A DNA stretch of 64,000 nucleotides from Qipengyuania polymorpha (GCF_019711435.1 NZ_JAIGNK010000002.1:496001-560000); one strand, 5' to 3'. Counted from the first letter of the stretch, positions 10,566-19,771 are shown. Numbers and translations are program-made. Notes: generated by a model not told the origin, from the letters alone.

Positions 10566-11675
10566 ATGCACGAAAAACTCTTCGAACCCGTCACCCTTGG
10601 CTCCATCGAGGCGAAGAACCGCGTCTTCATGGCCCCGCTCACGCGCGGCCGCTCGACCCAGCCGGGTTCGGTCCCGAACGAGATGATGGCGACCTATTAC
10701 CGCCAGCGTGCAGGCGCGGGCCTCATCATTTCCGAAGCTACCGGTATCAGCGTCGAAGGCCTCGGCTGGCCCGCCGCGCCGGGCATCTGGAGCGATGCGC
10801 AGACCGAGGGCTGGAAGCCGGTGACCGAAGCCGTCCACGAGGAAGGCGGCAAGATTGTCCTCCAGATGTGGCACATGGGCCGGCTCGTGCACCCCGACTT
10901 CCTCGGCGGCAATGCGCCGGTTTCGGCCAGCGCGACAAAGGCTCCCGGCCACGCGCATACCTTCGAAGGCCGCAAGGATTACGAACAGGCGCGCGAACTT
11001 TCGACCGATGAAATCGCCCGCGTGGTGGAGGATTACCGCCACGCTGCGGAGAATGCCAAGAAGGCGGGGTTCGACGGCGTCCAGCTGCATGGCGCGAATG
11101 GCTATCTCGTCGACCAGTTCCTGCGCGACAGCACGAATTTGCGCGAAGATGAGTACGGCGGCAGCCCTGAAAACCGCACGCGCTTCCTGCGCGAAGTGCT
11201 GACCGCGCTGGTCGATGTCTGGGGTGCGGACAAGGTCGGCGTGCGCCTTTCGCCCAATGGCGAGACGCAAGGCTGCGACGACAGCGATCCGCCCGCGACC
11301 TTCGGTGCGGCGGCCAAGGTGGTCGAAGACCTCGGCCTCGCTTTTCTCGAACTGCGTGAGCCGGGCCCGGAAGGCACCTTCGGTTCGACCGATGTACCCA
11401 AGCAGAGCCCGCTCATCCGCAAGCTCTATTCGGGCAAGCTCATCCTCAATTCGGACTACACGCCCGAGCAGGCCGTCGCCGATATCGAGGCCGGGCGCTG
11501 CGACGCGGTAAGCTGGGGCCGCGACTTCATCTCCAACCCCGATTTGCCCGAGCGCTTCCGCCTTGGCGCAGAGCTGCAGCCCAACGTCAACGTACCGCAA
11601 AGCTGGTACCTGCCGGGTCCCGAAGGTTACATCGATTACCCGATGCTAACCAAAGTCGGAGATACTGTTTCCTAA
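10566..11675 (+). CDS. Old Yellow Enzyme family NADH:flavin oxidoreductase (alkene reductase)
   Basis: 369 residues from the ATG at 10566 (MHEKLFEPVTLGSIEAKNRV). FMN enzyme that reduces activated C=C bonds and often xenobiotics such as nitrate esters or enones. Family marks are FMAPLTRGRS, QMWHMGRLVHPDF, the catalytic/substrate loop GFDGVQLHGANGYLVDQFLRD, and the FMN-phosphate region ending CDAVSWGRDFISNPDLPERF. Overall it resembles the NemA/OPR type. Physiological substrate cannot be told from sequence. It is followed 49 bases downstream by the CitE-like gene on the same strand. Confidence 0.93.
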   Translation: MHEKLFEPVTLGSIEAKNRVFMAPLTRGRSTQPGSVPNEMMATYYRQRAGAGLIISEATGISVEGLGWPAAPGIWSDAQTEGWKPVTEAVHEEGGKIVLQMWHMGRLVHPDFLGGNAPVSASATKAPGHAHTFEGRKDYEQARELSTDEIARVVEDYRHAAENAKKAGFDGVQLHGANGYLVDQFLRDSTNLREDEYGGSPENRTRFLREVLTALVDVWGADKVGVRLSPNGETQGCDDSDPPATFGAAAKVVEDLGLAFLELREPGPEGTFGSTDVPKQSPLIRKLYSGKLILNSDYTPEQAVADIEAGRCDAVSWGRDFISNPDLPERFRLGAELQPNVNVPQSWYLPGPEGYIDYPMLTKVGDTVS

Positions 11676-11724
11676 AGGTGATTCGCGCCATGCGGGCGCG
11701 TGTCGTCGCGCAAAGGAGACTGAC

Positions 11725-12600
11725 ATGCGCTCGTGGCTCTACGTCCCGGCGGACAAGGAAAAGGCGCTCAAGGAAGCGGGTCGAAGCGGTGCCGACGCCA
11801 TCGTGCTCGACATGGCGCGCGCGGCGAAAGAGGAGGCCAAGCTCCGTACGCGACTCGTCGCGCGCGACTGGCTGATGTCGCATCGCCAGCAGGTCACCCA
11901 CTCACGTCCCTTCGCGCGCTGGGTCCGCATCGGCCCGATGAGCAGCCCCTACTGGCGCGGTGACCTCGAAGCCGTGCTGGAGGGCCAGCCCGACGGCATC
12001 ATGCTGGCCGAGTGCACCGATACCGAGGAGGTGAAAAACCTCGCCGCCGCGCTTTACGAGCTCGAGAGCAATATCGGCATCCGTGCGAACACCACGCATA
12101 TCATTCCCGAACTGGGCTCGAACCCGGTTGCGGCACTGCATTTGCGCCCCTTTGCCGAAGAATTGCACCAACGCGTTACCGGCCTGACCTGGGACAGCGC
12201 AGCCCTCGCCCGCTCGCTCGGCGCGCGCCGCATGCGCGGACCGGGCGGTTTGTGGACCGACCCGCTCGCCATGGTCCGCGCGCAGGTCCTGCTTGCTGCC
12301 CATGCACAGGGCTTGCAGGTGCTTGAAGCACCCTTCCGCGACCGCCGCGACGAGGAAGGTGCCATCCGCTCCTTCAACGCCGCGCGCGCCGATGGTTTTA
12401 CCGGAATGCTCGCGATCCATCCTTCGCAGATCGAGGGCATCAACGCCGCCTTCGCGCCCACGAGCGAGGAAGTGGCCGAGGCACGCGAAGTGGTAGGCCT
12501 CTTCGCGCTCAATCCCCATGCGGAAAAGGTCGTGTTCCGCGGCCGCCATGTCGGCCAGCGCGAACTGGCGCAGGCCCAGGCACTCGCTGGCGTCGCCTAG
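11725..12600 (+). CDS. HpcH/HpaI aldolase/CitE-like protein with altered active-site motifs
   Basis: 291 residues with the overall CitE/malyl-CoA lyase layout: MRSWLYVPADKEKALKEA at the start, a middle helix-rich barrel, and the conserved MLAIHPSQIEGINAAFAP near the end. Several core motifs differ from active lyases: the usual LDLEDAV is LDMARAA (Asp29 to Arg32), the usual VRxN is WVRIGP, and the acidic metal site after the GS(E)D position reads WDSAALARSLG. I infer that it either acts on an unusual substrate or has lost lyase activity. A clear ribosome site (AAAGGAGA) precedes the ATG. It may be cotranscribed with the upstream flavin enzyme. Confidence 0.75.
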   Translation: MRSWLYVPADKEKALKEAGRSGADAIVLDMARAAKEEAKLRTRLVARDWLMSHRQQVTHSRPFARWVRIGPMSSPYWRGDLEAVLEGQPDGIMLAECTDTEEVKNLAAALYELESNIGIRANTTHIIPELGSNPVAALHLRPFAEELHQRVTGLTWDSAALARSLGARRMRGPGGLWTDPLAMVRAQVLLAAHAQGLQVLEAPFRDRRDEEGAIRSFNAARADGFTGMLAIHPSQIEGINAAFAPTSEEVAEAREVVGLFALNPHAEKVVFRGRHVGQRELAQAQALAGVA

Positions 12601-12606
12601 CCGCGT

Positions 12607-12909
12607 TTACTCGGCAGGTTCTAGGTCATCCTCGCTGGGGTCGGCGGGCTGTGCAGCCTCGGCAGGAGTTTCCTGCACAGGTTGGGAGGCGGCCGGGGTA
12701 GAGCTCGCTGCCGGCGCAATGCTTTCTTCCGCCTGAGAGGGCGATTGCGAGGTCACCGTGTCGAGCGGCAACATATCGTCGCTGATCGTGCCGCCCAGAA
12801 CTTCGCCGCGCGCGTCGAGATTTTCTTCCTCGCCTTCGGCAGGTGCAGGGTCATCGCTGCAAGCGGCGAGCGCGAGGCTGGCCGCGGCAATCATGGCAAA
12901 GCGTTTCAT
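12607..12909 (-). CDS. small acidic lipoprotein, unknown function
   Basis: 100 residues from the ATG at 12909. A signal peptide ([17 protein letters not shown]) ends in a lipobox LAAC, so it is probably lipid-anchored in the envelope. The mature part is low-complexity and rich in Glu, Ala, Pro and Ser, with no recognisable domain. The ATG overlaps the TGA of lipB (ATGA), which argues for this start rather than the Met three codons upstream and for translational coupling to lipB. Function cannot be assigned. Confidence 0.7.
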   Translation of the reverse strand: MKRFAMIAAASLALAACSDDPAPAEGEEENLDARGEVLGGTISDDMLPLDTVTSQSPSQAEESIAPAASSTPAASQPVQETPAEAAQPADPSEDDLEPAE

Positions 12910-13577
12910 GGCAGGCATTCGCCCTTTCCTTCGAGCGCCCCGAGAAAATCCTCGAAACGGTTGTGGAGCGCCTTATCGAACTCTTGCGGTCCCATGTCGA
13001 TGCCGAGTTTTTTAAGGCTCGTCACGCCGAATTCCTCGATGCCGCAGGGCACGATACCGGTGAAATGCGAAAGGTCGGGCGAGAGGTTCACCGAAAAGCC
13101 ATGCATGGTCACCCAGCGCCGCACCCGCACGCCGATGGCGCCGATCTTGGCCTCGCGCCCGTCGATGTCCTTGGTCCAGATGCCGATACGCCCCTCGGCG
13201 CGCCAGCATTCGACACCGATGTCGCCCAGCGTGGCAATTACCCAGCCCTCGACAGAATGGACGAAGCAGCGCACATCGCGCCCGCGCTCTTTCAAATCGA
13301 GCATGAGGTAGCCGATACGCTGACCCGGCCCGTGATAGGTATAGCGCCCGCCCCGCCCCGCTTCGACGACCTCGAAACGCGGGTCTAGCAATTCGGCCCC
13401 GTCGGCGCTGGTCCCGGCGGTATAGACGGGCGGATGTTCGAGCAGCCACACCTGCTCACGCGCGCGCCCTTCCGCAATCGCGGCATTGCGCGCCTCCATC
13501 GCGGCCAGTGCATCGCGATAGGGAACCTGGTCGAGGCAACTCAGCCATTCGACGTTTTCGGTGCGTATTGCAGACAT
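12906..13577 (-). CDS. lipB: lipoyl(octanoyl) transferase
   Basis: 223 residues from the Met at 13577 ([13 protein letters not shown]). Transfers octanoyl groups from acyl carrier protein to lipoyl domains of pyruvate and 2-oxoglutarate dehydrogenases, the first step of lipoate assembly in the cytoplasm. Conserved marks: [33 protein letters not shown], the catalytic lysine in [19 protein letters not shown] and the catalytic cysteine in [15 protein letters not shown] longer start at 13613 is possible but adds residues without family resemblance. lipA is not in the window. It is divergent from the membrane protein gene at 13641. Confidence 0.95.
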   Translation of the reverse strand: MSAIRTENVEWLSCLDQVPYRDALAAMEARNAAIAEGRAREQVWLLEHPPVYTAGTSADGAELLDPRFEVVEAGRGGRYTYHGPGQRIGYLMLDLKERGRDVRCFVHSVEGWVIATLGDIGVECWRAEGRIGIWTKDIDGREAKIGAIGVRVRRWVTMHGFSVNLSPDLSHFTGIVPCGIEEFGVTSLKKLGIDMGPQEFDKALHNRFEDFLGALEGKGECLP

Positions 13578-13640
13578 GGCGGATTGCGTGGCGAATGACT
13601 TCGCGCTTATCAAGGGGGAAGAACGAGGGGACCCCTGACA

Positions 13641-14471
13641 ATGAAATTCGATCTCGATACCGCGTGGAAGGACACCACCAGCCTGGTGCGCGACAATTTC
13701 GGCCTGCTGGCCGTTCTTTCGGGGGTCTTCTACTTCGTGCCCTATCTCGCAGCGCTGCTCTGGGTGCCGGGCATGTCCGAACTCGCCATGGGGCAGTTCG
13801 ACCCCAACAACGACAAGATGGAAGCCATGGTCCAGGCGATGTTCGCCGATTACTGGTGGGCGTTCATCCTGCTCACGCTCGTGCAGGGCGTCGGGCTGTT
13901 GTCGATGCTCGCCCTCTTGCGCAGGCGCGCCAGTCCGACCGTGGCCGAGGCAATCAAAGTGGGCGTACGCTCGGTCGCAAGCTATTTCGTTGCGTCGATA
14001 CTCCTGGGTTTCATGATCGGGCTGGCTGCAATCGTGATTGTCGCGCCCGGCGCACTCTCCGGCATAGCGGCACTGGCGGTGATAGGCGTCATCGTGCTCG
14101 TCGTCATGATGTTCTATCTCTTCACGAAGTTCTCGATGGTCTCTCCAGTTATCGCCATCGACAGCGTGCTCAATCCGCTGGAGGCGCTATCCCGTTCGTG
14201 GAAGCTGACCAAGGGTAACAGCGTCAGGATTTTCTTCTTCTACGCGCTGCTGATGGTCGCCTATCTCGTGATTTCGACCGTCGTTTCGCTGGTATTCTCG
14301 CTCGTCTTCGCACTGGGCGGCGCCGAGGCGCAGACCTTCGGCAACGCCTTTTCGGCCAGCCTGATGCAGGCGGTCTTCGCGGTCGTGTTCATCGGCGTGC
14401 TGGCCGCAGTCCACGCGCAGCTGACGCGGCTCAAGGCCGCGCCCGCCGAGCCTGTCGACGGGACCTACTAG
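13641..14471 (+). CDS. multi-pass membrane protein (YciC/GPDPase-membrane-domain-like)
   Basis: 276 residues with about six hydrophobic segments. The layout ([20 protein letters not shown], a long first segment, then [19 protein letters not shown] before the last segments) resembles the membrane family that includes the N-terminal domain of glycerophosphodiester phosphodiesterases and related alphaproteobacterial proteins; [14 protein letters not shown] is the most typical block. No catalytic domain is attached. Role unknown. Its stop overlaps the stop of the opposite methyltransferase gene by 4 bases. Confidence 0.65.
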   Translation: MKFDLDTAWKDTTSLVRDNFGLLAVLSGVFYFVPYLAALLWVPGMSELAMGQFDPNNDKMEAMVQAMFADYWWAFILLTLVQGVGLLSMLALLRRRASPTVAEAIKVGVRSVASYFVASILLGFMIGLAAIVIVAPGALSGIAALAVIGVIVLVVMMFYLFTKFSMVSPVIAIDSVLNPLEALSRSWKLTKGNSVRIFFFYALLMVAYLVISTVVSLVFSLVFALGGAEAQTFGNAFSASLMQAVFAVVFIGVLAAVHAQLTRLKAAPAEPVDGTY

Positions 14472-15103
14472 GCTTTCGGTTCCTTCCAGCCCCAGAAGAG
14501 CTGGCAGGGCAGGACGTTCAAGGCTTCGAAGCCGCTGTCGATCCGCTCGAAGTGGCGGGCCATGAAGTCGCGCGCCTTGGCCGAGAACTGGTAAACGAGG
14601 AACGCGCCGCCCGGACGGATGACGCGGTAGGTTGCCGCTGCGATGGCAGGGCCTACGCCCTCTGGCAGGGTCGAGAAGGGCAGGCCCGAGAGCACGTAGT
14701 CGGCATGCTCGTGCCCGTGAGCCTTCACGATTTCCTCGACATCGGCGGCCGAGCCGTGGACCGCCGAGAAGCGGCTGTCGCGAAAATGCTTCTTCAGATA
14801 GTCGATATAGAGCGGGTTGGTGTCGATAACGATGAGCTGTCCGTCACGCGGAAGCCGGTCGAGCACTTCCTGGCAGAAGGTGCCGACACCCGGACCATAT
14901 TCGACGAAGACCTTGCATTCGTCCCATTTCACCGGGCCCAGCATCTTGTTGATGGTGAAGCGCGAGGACGGGATGATCGAGCCGACCATTTTCGGCTCTT
15001 CGAGGAAGCCCTTGAAGAAAACGCCCCACTGGCCCAGCAGCCGCGACGCCTTGTCCCTGAACGAGCGCCGTTCGATGGCGCCGATACCGTATTGTCCGGT
15101 CAA
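14468..15103 (-). CDS. PmtA-like SAM-dependent (phospholipid) methyltransferase
   Basis: 211 residues with a TTG start (MTGQYGIGAIERR) preceded by AGAGG at good distance. The SAM motif is FVEYGPGVGTFCQEVLDRL, followed by VIDTNPLYIDYLKKHF, and the post-motif YVLSGLPFSTLPEGV. The N-terminal FFKGFLEEPKMVGSIIPSSRF block is typical of the alphaproteobacterial phospholipid N-methyltransferase (PmtA)/rRNA-adenine-methylase-like group. The likely reaction is methylation of phosphatidylethanolamine toward phosphatidylcholine at the membrane face, but related proteins have other substrates, so the substrate is inferred. It is divergent from the MFS gene with about 95 bases between. Confidence 0.75.
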   Translation of the reverse strand: MTGQYGIGAIERRSFRDKASRLLGQWGVFFKGFLEEPKMVGSIIPSSRFTINKMLGPVKWDECKVFVEYGPGVGTFCQEVLDRLPRDGQLIVIDTNPLYIDYLKKHFRDSRFSAVHGSAADVEEIVKAHGHEHADYVLSGLPFSTLPEGVGPAIAAATYRVIRPGGAFLVYQFSAKARDFMARHFERIDSGFEALNVLPCQLFWGWKEPKA

Positions 15104-15198
15104 GGTTTTTCCTCTCTTTGACCCTTATGGAAGCCGCAAAGTCTGGCAGGAGGCAAGGGCCATTGCAAGCCGATGGAGACAGGCCTAGCGGTTTATCC

Positions 15199-16548
15199 AT
15201 GGCCGATGCCGACCCCAAAGCTGCCGTTACGGCACCGCCGACAGCACGCCCGAAGACGATTTCGCGCGAACGCATGGTCCTGCTGTTCATGGTCATGCTG
15301 ACCACGGCGGCAGGCAACACGGCCATGCAGTCGGTGATGCCCTCGATCGGCACGGCGCTCGAAATCGACGATGTCTGGATCAGCCTCGCCTACAGCTGGT
15401 CGGCATTGCTGTGGGTGGTGTGCGCGCCAATCTGGGCGGATCGTTCGGACCGGCGCGGGCGCAAGGCGATGATGGCAGTGGGAATGCTCGGCTTCATTTC
15501 CTCCATGGCGCTTTGCGGGCTGGCCCTGTGGCTGGGCTTAATCGGCGTGCTGGGCGGCACCGCCGCGCTGATCGCCTTTGCCGTTGCGCGCAGCCTTTAC
15601 GGCGGCTTCGGCAGCGCCGCGCCGCCTGCGGTGCAAGCCTATGTCGCGAGCCGCACACCGCGCGCCGAGCGGACGCAGGCGCTGTCCCTCATTGCCTCCA
15701 GTTTCGGCCTCGGCACGGTGATCGGCCCTGCCCTCGCGCCGCTGATGGTACTACCCCTGGTCGGATTGACCGGGCCCTTCATCATCTTTGCGCTCATCGG
15801 TGTCGCCACCTTGATGGCATTGCGCCTGCGGCTGCCCAATGACGAGCCCCAATTCGCGGCGCGCGGCCAGACCTATGACGCGCCCTATGCCGGGGCGACC
15901 TCTTCGCAGCCCGAAGACGAGGAGGAAGGCGAAGAGCAAATCGAGCCGCGCAAGTTGCGGTGGTTCGAGCCGCGCCTGCGCCCCTGGGTGACGGTTGGCC
16001 TTTTGGGCGGGCATGCACAGGCGATGATCCTCGGCATCATCGGCTTCCTTGTGCTGGACCGTCTGGGCCTGCGCGCCACGCCCGCCGAGGGCACCGGCCC
16101 CGTCGGGCTCGTCCTGATGAGCGGTGCGCTTGCCACGCTGCTGGCCCAGTGGGGGCTGATACCGCGGCTCGACCTTGGCCCGCGCGCCGCGACCCTGTCG
16201 GGTATCGTGATTGCCGCAGGCGGTGTCCTCTACCTTGGCGTGGCCGACGACCTCCATGCCATTGCGCTGGCCTATGCGATTGCCTCGCTAGGCTTCGGCC
16301 TTTTCCGCCCCGGCAGCACTGCGGGCACCTCGCTCGCTGTGACCCGTGCCGAGCAGGGGCAGGCCTCGGGCGTGACCGCCAGCGTGGCGGGCGCGAGCTT
16401 CATTTACGCGCCCGCGCTCGGGGTGTGGCTCTACGGCCATTCCGACTGGCTGGGTTTCGGGCTGATCGCGGCCCTTTGCGCGATTGTTTTTAGCTACGGC
16501 TGGGTGGCGCTGCAAAAGGACAGCGCCCTCACCACCGAGCGCCGCTAG
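15199..16548 (+). CDS. MFS transporter
   Basis: 449 residues from the ATG at 15199. About twelve membrane segments with the MFS motif A between segments 2 and 3 (APIWADRSDRRGRKAMMAVG) and a second-half counterpart (AEQGQASGVTASVAGASFIYAP). An acidic hydrophilic loop of about 40 residues (SSQPEDEEEGEEQIEPRK) joins the two six-helix halves. Resembles drug:proton antiporters of the 12-TMS type; substrate unknown. The reading frame extends upstream to 15118 but no ribosome site is apparent there. It overlaps arsC tail-to-tail by 4 bases. Confidence 0.9.
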   Translation: MADADPKAAVTAPPTARPKTISRERMVLLFMVMLTTAAGNTAMQSVMPSIGTALEIDDVWISLAYSWSALLWVVCAPIWADRSDRRGRKAMMAVGMLGFISSMALCGLALWLGLIGVLGGTAALIAFAVARSLYGGFGSAAPPAVQAYVASRTPRAERTQALSLIASSFGLGTVIGPALAPLMVLPLVGLTGPFIIFALIGVATLMALRLRLPNDEPQFAARGQTYDAPYAGATSSQPEDEEEGEEQIEPRKLRWFEPRLRPWVTVGLLGGHAQAMILGIIGFLVLDRLGLRATPAEGTGPVGLVLMSGALATLLAQWGLIPRLDLGPRAATLSGIVIAAGGVLYLGVADDLHAIALAYAIASLGFGLFRPGSTAGTSLAVTRAEQGQASGVTASVAGASFIYAPALGVWLYGHSDWLGFGLIAALCAIVFSYGWVALQKDSALTTERR

Positions 16549-16889
16549 AGGATTTCCAGCACCCGGTCCTGCGGCCGGCAAAGGCGCACGCCCTTGTCGG
16601 TTTCCACCAGCGGGCGCTCGATGAGGATGGGATCGGCCGCCATTGCCGCCAGCACTTCCTCCGCGCTCGCATCGGGCAGGCCGCGCTCGGCAGCATCAGT
16701 GCCGCGGGTGCGCAGGCCTTCGTTCGGAGTGATGCCCGCATCTTTGTAAAGCTGCGCGAGCTTTTCGGCGCTCGGCGGGTCCTTCAGATATTCGACCACC
16801 TCGACATCGACCTTCGACAGGTTTTCGAGGATGGCGAGCGTCTTGCGCGAGGTGCCGCACTTGGGATTGTGCCAGATGGTGGCCTTCAT
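16545..16889 (-). CDS. arsC: arsenate reductase (glutaredoxin-coupled ArsC family)
   Basis: 114 residues. Begins MKATIWHNPKCGTSRKTL; Cys11 in the NPKCGTSRK loop is the catalytic cysteine of the ArsC/Spx thioredoxin-fold family. The arsenate-type signature continues with VEYLKDPPS, GLRTRGTDA and DPILIERPLVETDKGVRLCRP, where the RP and the preceding Arg residues match the anion-binding arginines of ArsC. It would reduce arsenate to arsenite with glutathione and glutaredoxin. No arsR, arsB or arsH neighbours are present, so a general or YffB-like role is possible. It is divergent from the TonB receptor gene. Confidence 0.85.
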   Translation of the reverse strand: MKATIWHNPKCGTSRKTLAILENLSKVDVEVVEYLKDPPSAEKLAQLYKDAGITPNEGLRTRGTDAAERGLPDASAEEVLAAMAADPILIERPLVETDKGVRLCRPQDRVLEIL

Positions 16890-16989
16890 AATGGGTCTCC
16901 TTTGCCGACTGCGCTAATCGACCCTTGCGATGAGAGAAAGCCACTCTTGCGATTTTTTCATGGGCGAAATGCAGATTCAGGGTTGCAAC

Positions 16990-17004
16990 TGCGAATGGTT
17001 CTCA
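16990..17004. promoter_or_regulatory. candidate Fur box 1
   Basis: TGCGAATGGTTCTCA matches the 7-1-7 Fur consensus TGATAAT-N-ATTATCA at 11 of 14 defined positions. It lies 52 bases before the receptor start codon. Seen in sequence by eye; no scoring matrix was run. Confidence 0.55.
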
Positions 17005-17023
17005 ATAGCAGGCGTTCCGCAAC

Positions 17024-17038
17024 TGATAATCATTCGCA
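17024..17038. promoter_or_regulatory. candidate Fur box 2
   Basis: TGATAATCATTCGCA matches TGATAAT-N-ATTATCA at 12 of 14 defined positions, ending 17 bases before the receptor start codon. With box 1 starting 34 bases earlier (a little over three helical turns), this suggests iron-dependent repression of the TonB receptor. Confidence 0.65.
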
Positions 17039-17055
17039 AGAACAGAAAGCCCTTT

Positions 17056-19152
17056 ATGAAGCCCTTTACCTCGGTCGCAATCCTGCTCGCCGGAACCGCC
17101 TTTGCCACCCCCGCCCTCGCCGACACTGCGGCGGACGGCCAGCCCGATCGCGATTACCTGCCCTCCGACATCGTCGTGAAGGGTGAACGTACGGATGAGT
17201 ATGGCACGGACGACGGCTCGACCGCGACCAAGACGCCCACGCCGCTCATCGACGTGCCGCAGGCGGTCAGCTTTATCACCGAAGACCAGCTCGAGGACCA
17301 GGCGGTTCACCAGCTCAATGATGCGCTGCGTTATGTCCCCGGCATCAGCATGGAAAGCGGCGAAGGGCACCGCGACGAGGTGTTCATCCGCGGCCAGGAA
17401 TCGACCGCCGACTTCTATATCGACGGTCTGCGCGACGATGCGCAATACTACCGCTCGCTCTACAACATCGAGCGCGTCGAGGTGCTGAAGGGCGCCAACG
17501 CACTCATCTTCGGCCGTGGTGCGGGCGGCGGCGCCATTAACCGCGTGGCCAAGCGCGCCGAGTTCCGGTCCGCCATCAGCGGCGAGGCTTCGGTCGACAG
17601 CTTCGGCGCCTTCGCACTGCTTGCCGATGTTAACCAGTCGGTCTCCGACAGCCTCGCGCTGCGTCTCAACGCAACCTATGAGGAATTCGACAACGACCGT
17701 GATTTCTACGAGGGCCGCTTCATCGGCGTCTCGCCCACGCTCACCGCAGCGCTCGGCCCCGACACCACGCTGACCGCCAGCTACACCTACGACAATGACG
17801 AGCGCGTCACCGACCGCGGCGTGCCCTCTCTCAGCACCGGCCCGCTGACCGGCTATGACAGCACCTTCTTCGGCGATCCCGACCTCAATCGGTTCGAATC
17901 CGAAGTGAACATTGCCCGCCTGCGCCTGGAGCATGACTTCAATGGCGGATGGAGCACCAATGCCAGCGTGCAGTTCGCCGATTACGACAAGATCTACGCG
18001 AACATCCTGCCGACCGGCACCGATGGAGCCACTGTGTCGCTGTCGGGCTATGAAGATGCGCAGCAGCGCCGCAATTGGATCGGCCAGGCCAATGCCATCT
18101 GGGAGGTGGAAGGCGGAAACCTCGAATCGACCCTGCTGTTTGGCATCGAGGCGAGCAGCCAGGATTCGCTCAACACGCGCCGCACGATCAGCTTCGATGA
18201 TGGCGACCCGCTGACCGACAACGACAACCGGACCCCGCTGGCAGAGACGATCTTCATCCCCGCCTACAGCTTCAACACGGTCTCGCGTGCCAACGACAGC
18301 CAGCTTTCGACCCTGTCGGTCTACATCCAGGAACAGCTGCAAATCGGCGATTACATCGAACTGGTCGGCGGACTGCGCTGGGACCGGTTCGACCTCGAGA
18401 CGATCGACATCGATGATGTCGAAGGCAACCGGGTCGACGAGGAATTCAGCCCCCGCGCCGGGATTATCGTCAAGCCAACGCCCGACCTGTCCATTTATGC
18501 CAGCTATGCGGAAAGCTTCCTGCCGCAGGCGGGCGACCAGTTCTTCCTGGTTTCGCCGACCAACGCCCAGCTCGAGCCGGAGAAGTTCACCAATTACGAA
18601 ATCGGGCTGAAATTCGCGCCGCTCGACAATGTCCTCGTCAGCGCCGCCATCTTCCGCCTCGAACGTAGTAACTCGCGCTTCACAAACGAGTTCGGCATCA
18701 CCGAGCTGACCGGCGAAAGCCGGACCGAAGGCTTCGAAATCGGCGCCGTCGGCGAAGTCACCGATTTCTGGAAAGCCAATCTCGGCTACACCTATCTCGA
18801 CGGCGAGCTGACCAGCTCAAGCAGCTTCGGCCCGGCCGGGCGCCGCCTCCAGCAGCTTCCCCGCCACTCGGTCAGCGCGTGGAACCGCTTCGACTTCACC
18901 GACAACATCGGTGTCGGCCTCGGCGTCATCCACCAGTCGCAGCAGTTCGCCAGCTTCAGCAACGAAGTCGTGCTGCCCAGCTACTGGCGCGTCGATGCGG
19001 CGGCCTATTACACGGTCAGCGAGAAGCTGAGCATGCAGCTCAACATCGAGAACCTGTTCGACGAGACCTATTACCCGAGCGCGCACGGCGACAACAACAT
19101 CCAGCCCGCCGACCCGTTCAGCGCGCGCATCGGTGTTCGCTTCGAACTCTGA
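17056..19152 (+). CDS. TonB-dependent siderophore receptor
   Basis: 698 residues from the ATG at 17056, which gives a clean signal peptide (MKPFTSVAILLAGTAFATPALA). Outer-membrane active importer of ferric siderophores driven by TonB-ExbBD. The plug domain runs about 60-200 with TPLIDVPQAVSFITEDQLED, FIRGQESTADFYIDGLRDD and VEVLKGANALIFGRGAGGGAINRV; the barrel ends in the expected FSARIGVRFEL with terminal hydrophobic residues. The plug wording (VPQAVSFIT, FGRGAGGGAINRVAK) is that of the TIGR01783-like siderophore receptors, close to catecholate receptors of the Fiu type. Two Fur-like boxes precede it. No siderophore synthesis or ABC genes are adjacent. Confidence 0.93.
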   Translation: MKPFTSVAILLAGTAFATPALADTAADGQPDRDYLPSDIVVKGERTDEYGTDDGSTATKTPTPLIDVPQAVSFITEDQLEDQAVHQLNDALRYVPGISMESGEGHRDEVFIRGQESTADFYIDGLRDDAQYYRSLYNIERVEVLKGANALIFGRGAGGGAINRVAKRAEFRSAISGEASVDSFGAFALLADVNQSVSDSLALRLNATYEEFDNDRDFYEGRFIGVSPTLTAALGPDTTLTASYTYDNDERVTDRGVPSLSTGPLTGYDSTFFGDPDLNRFESEVNIARLRLEHDFNGGWSTNASVQFADYDKIYANILPTGTDGATVSLSGYEDAQQRRNWIGQANAIWEVEGGNLESTLLFGIEASSQDSLNTRRTISFDDGDPLTDNDNRTPLAETIFIPAYSFNTVSRANDSQLSTLSVYIQEQLQIGDYIELVGGLRWDRFDLETIDIDDVEGNRVDEEFSPRAGIIVKPTPDLSIYASYAESFLPQAGDQFFLVSPTNAQLEPEKFTNYEIGLKFAPLDNVLVSAAIFRLERSNSRFTNEFGITELTGESRTEGFEIGAVGEVTDFWKANLGYTYLDGELTSSSSFGPAGRRLQQLPRHSVSAWNRFDFTDNIGVGLGVIHQSQQFASFSNEVVLPSYWRVDAAAYYTVSEKLSMQLNIENLFDETYYPSAHGDNNIQPADPFSARIGVRFEL

Positions 19153-19173
19153 CCTTTGAGGTTGACGACACAG

Positions 19174-19204
19174 AAAGCGGCGGGCGGAAACGCTCGCCGC
19201 TTTT
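19174..19204 (+). terminator. intrinsic terminator after the TonB receptor gene
   Basis: Stem AAAGCGGCGGGCG paired with CGCTCGCCGCTTT around a GAAA loop, followed by TTTT. The A-run before the stem means it could also work for the converging Fe-S gene. Confidence 0.85.
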
Positions 19205-19210
19205 GCTTGC

Positions 19211-19771
19211 CTAGTCGTCCGGAGTGACGACCTTTTCCGGCGCGCTGAGCGCGGGCACTTCGGCTGCTGCGTCCTCGGCGCTGATGCCTGGTGCCGGAGC
19301 GGCGCTGATACGCTCCTGACGTCGCGCCACCCGGCCCGCGCGCTGGATGGCGCGGACGAGACGCGGATACACGCCGCAGCGGCAGATGTTGGGTATCGTC
19401 TCGCGAATTTCGCTCTCTGTCGCGCCGGGATTGCGGTTGATAAGCGCGGCGGCGGCCATCACGATGCCGGGTGTGCAGAAGCCGCACTGGATGGCCTGTT
19501 CGGCCACCATCGCCTGCTGCACCGGGTGGGTGCGGTCGCCCGACAGGCCCTCGATGGTCTTGATGAAGCGCCCTTCGGCTTCCGCAATCGTGACGAGGCA
19601 GCTACGCAGCGGCTCGCCATCGATATGGACGATGCAGGCGCCGCAATCGCCATTGCCGCAGCCATATTTGGTGCCGGTGAGATTGGCAGCATCCCTCAGC
19701 GCCCACAGCAGGGGCGTTTCGGGGTCCATCAGGAATTCGATGGGACGTTCATTGACCGTCATGCGCGACAT
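19211..19771 (-). CDS. orphan [2Fe-2S] small subunit of a molybdenum hydroxylase (IorA-like)
   Basis: 186 residues. Two iron-sulfur domains are complete: the plant-ferredoxin-type loop with Cys38, Cys43, Cys46 and Cys58 (YGCGNGDCGACIVHI...SC) and the all-helical second domain with Cys96, Cys99, Cys130 and Cys132 (CGFCTPG...CRCGVYPR). This is the electron-transfer subunit of xanthine-oxidase-family enzymes such as isoquinoline 1-oxidoreductase. After residue 145 it has an Ala/Glu-rich tail not needed for the clusters. The large molybdopterin-binding subunit that normally sits next to it is absent on both sides. Upstream on the same strand, 41 bases away, is a class II aldolase gene. Confidence 0.9.
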   Translation of the reverse strand: MSRMTVNERPIEFLMDPETPLLWALRDAANLTGTKYGCGNGDCGACIVHIDGEPLRSCLVTIAEAEGRFIKTIEGLSGDRTHPVQQAMVAEQAIQCGFCTPGIVMAAAALINRNPGATESEIRETIPNICRCGVYPRLVRAIQRAGRVARRQERISAAPAPGISAEDAAAEVPALSAPEKVVTPDD

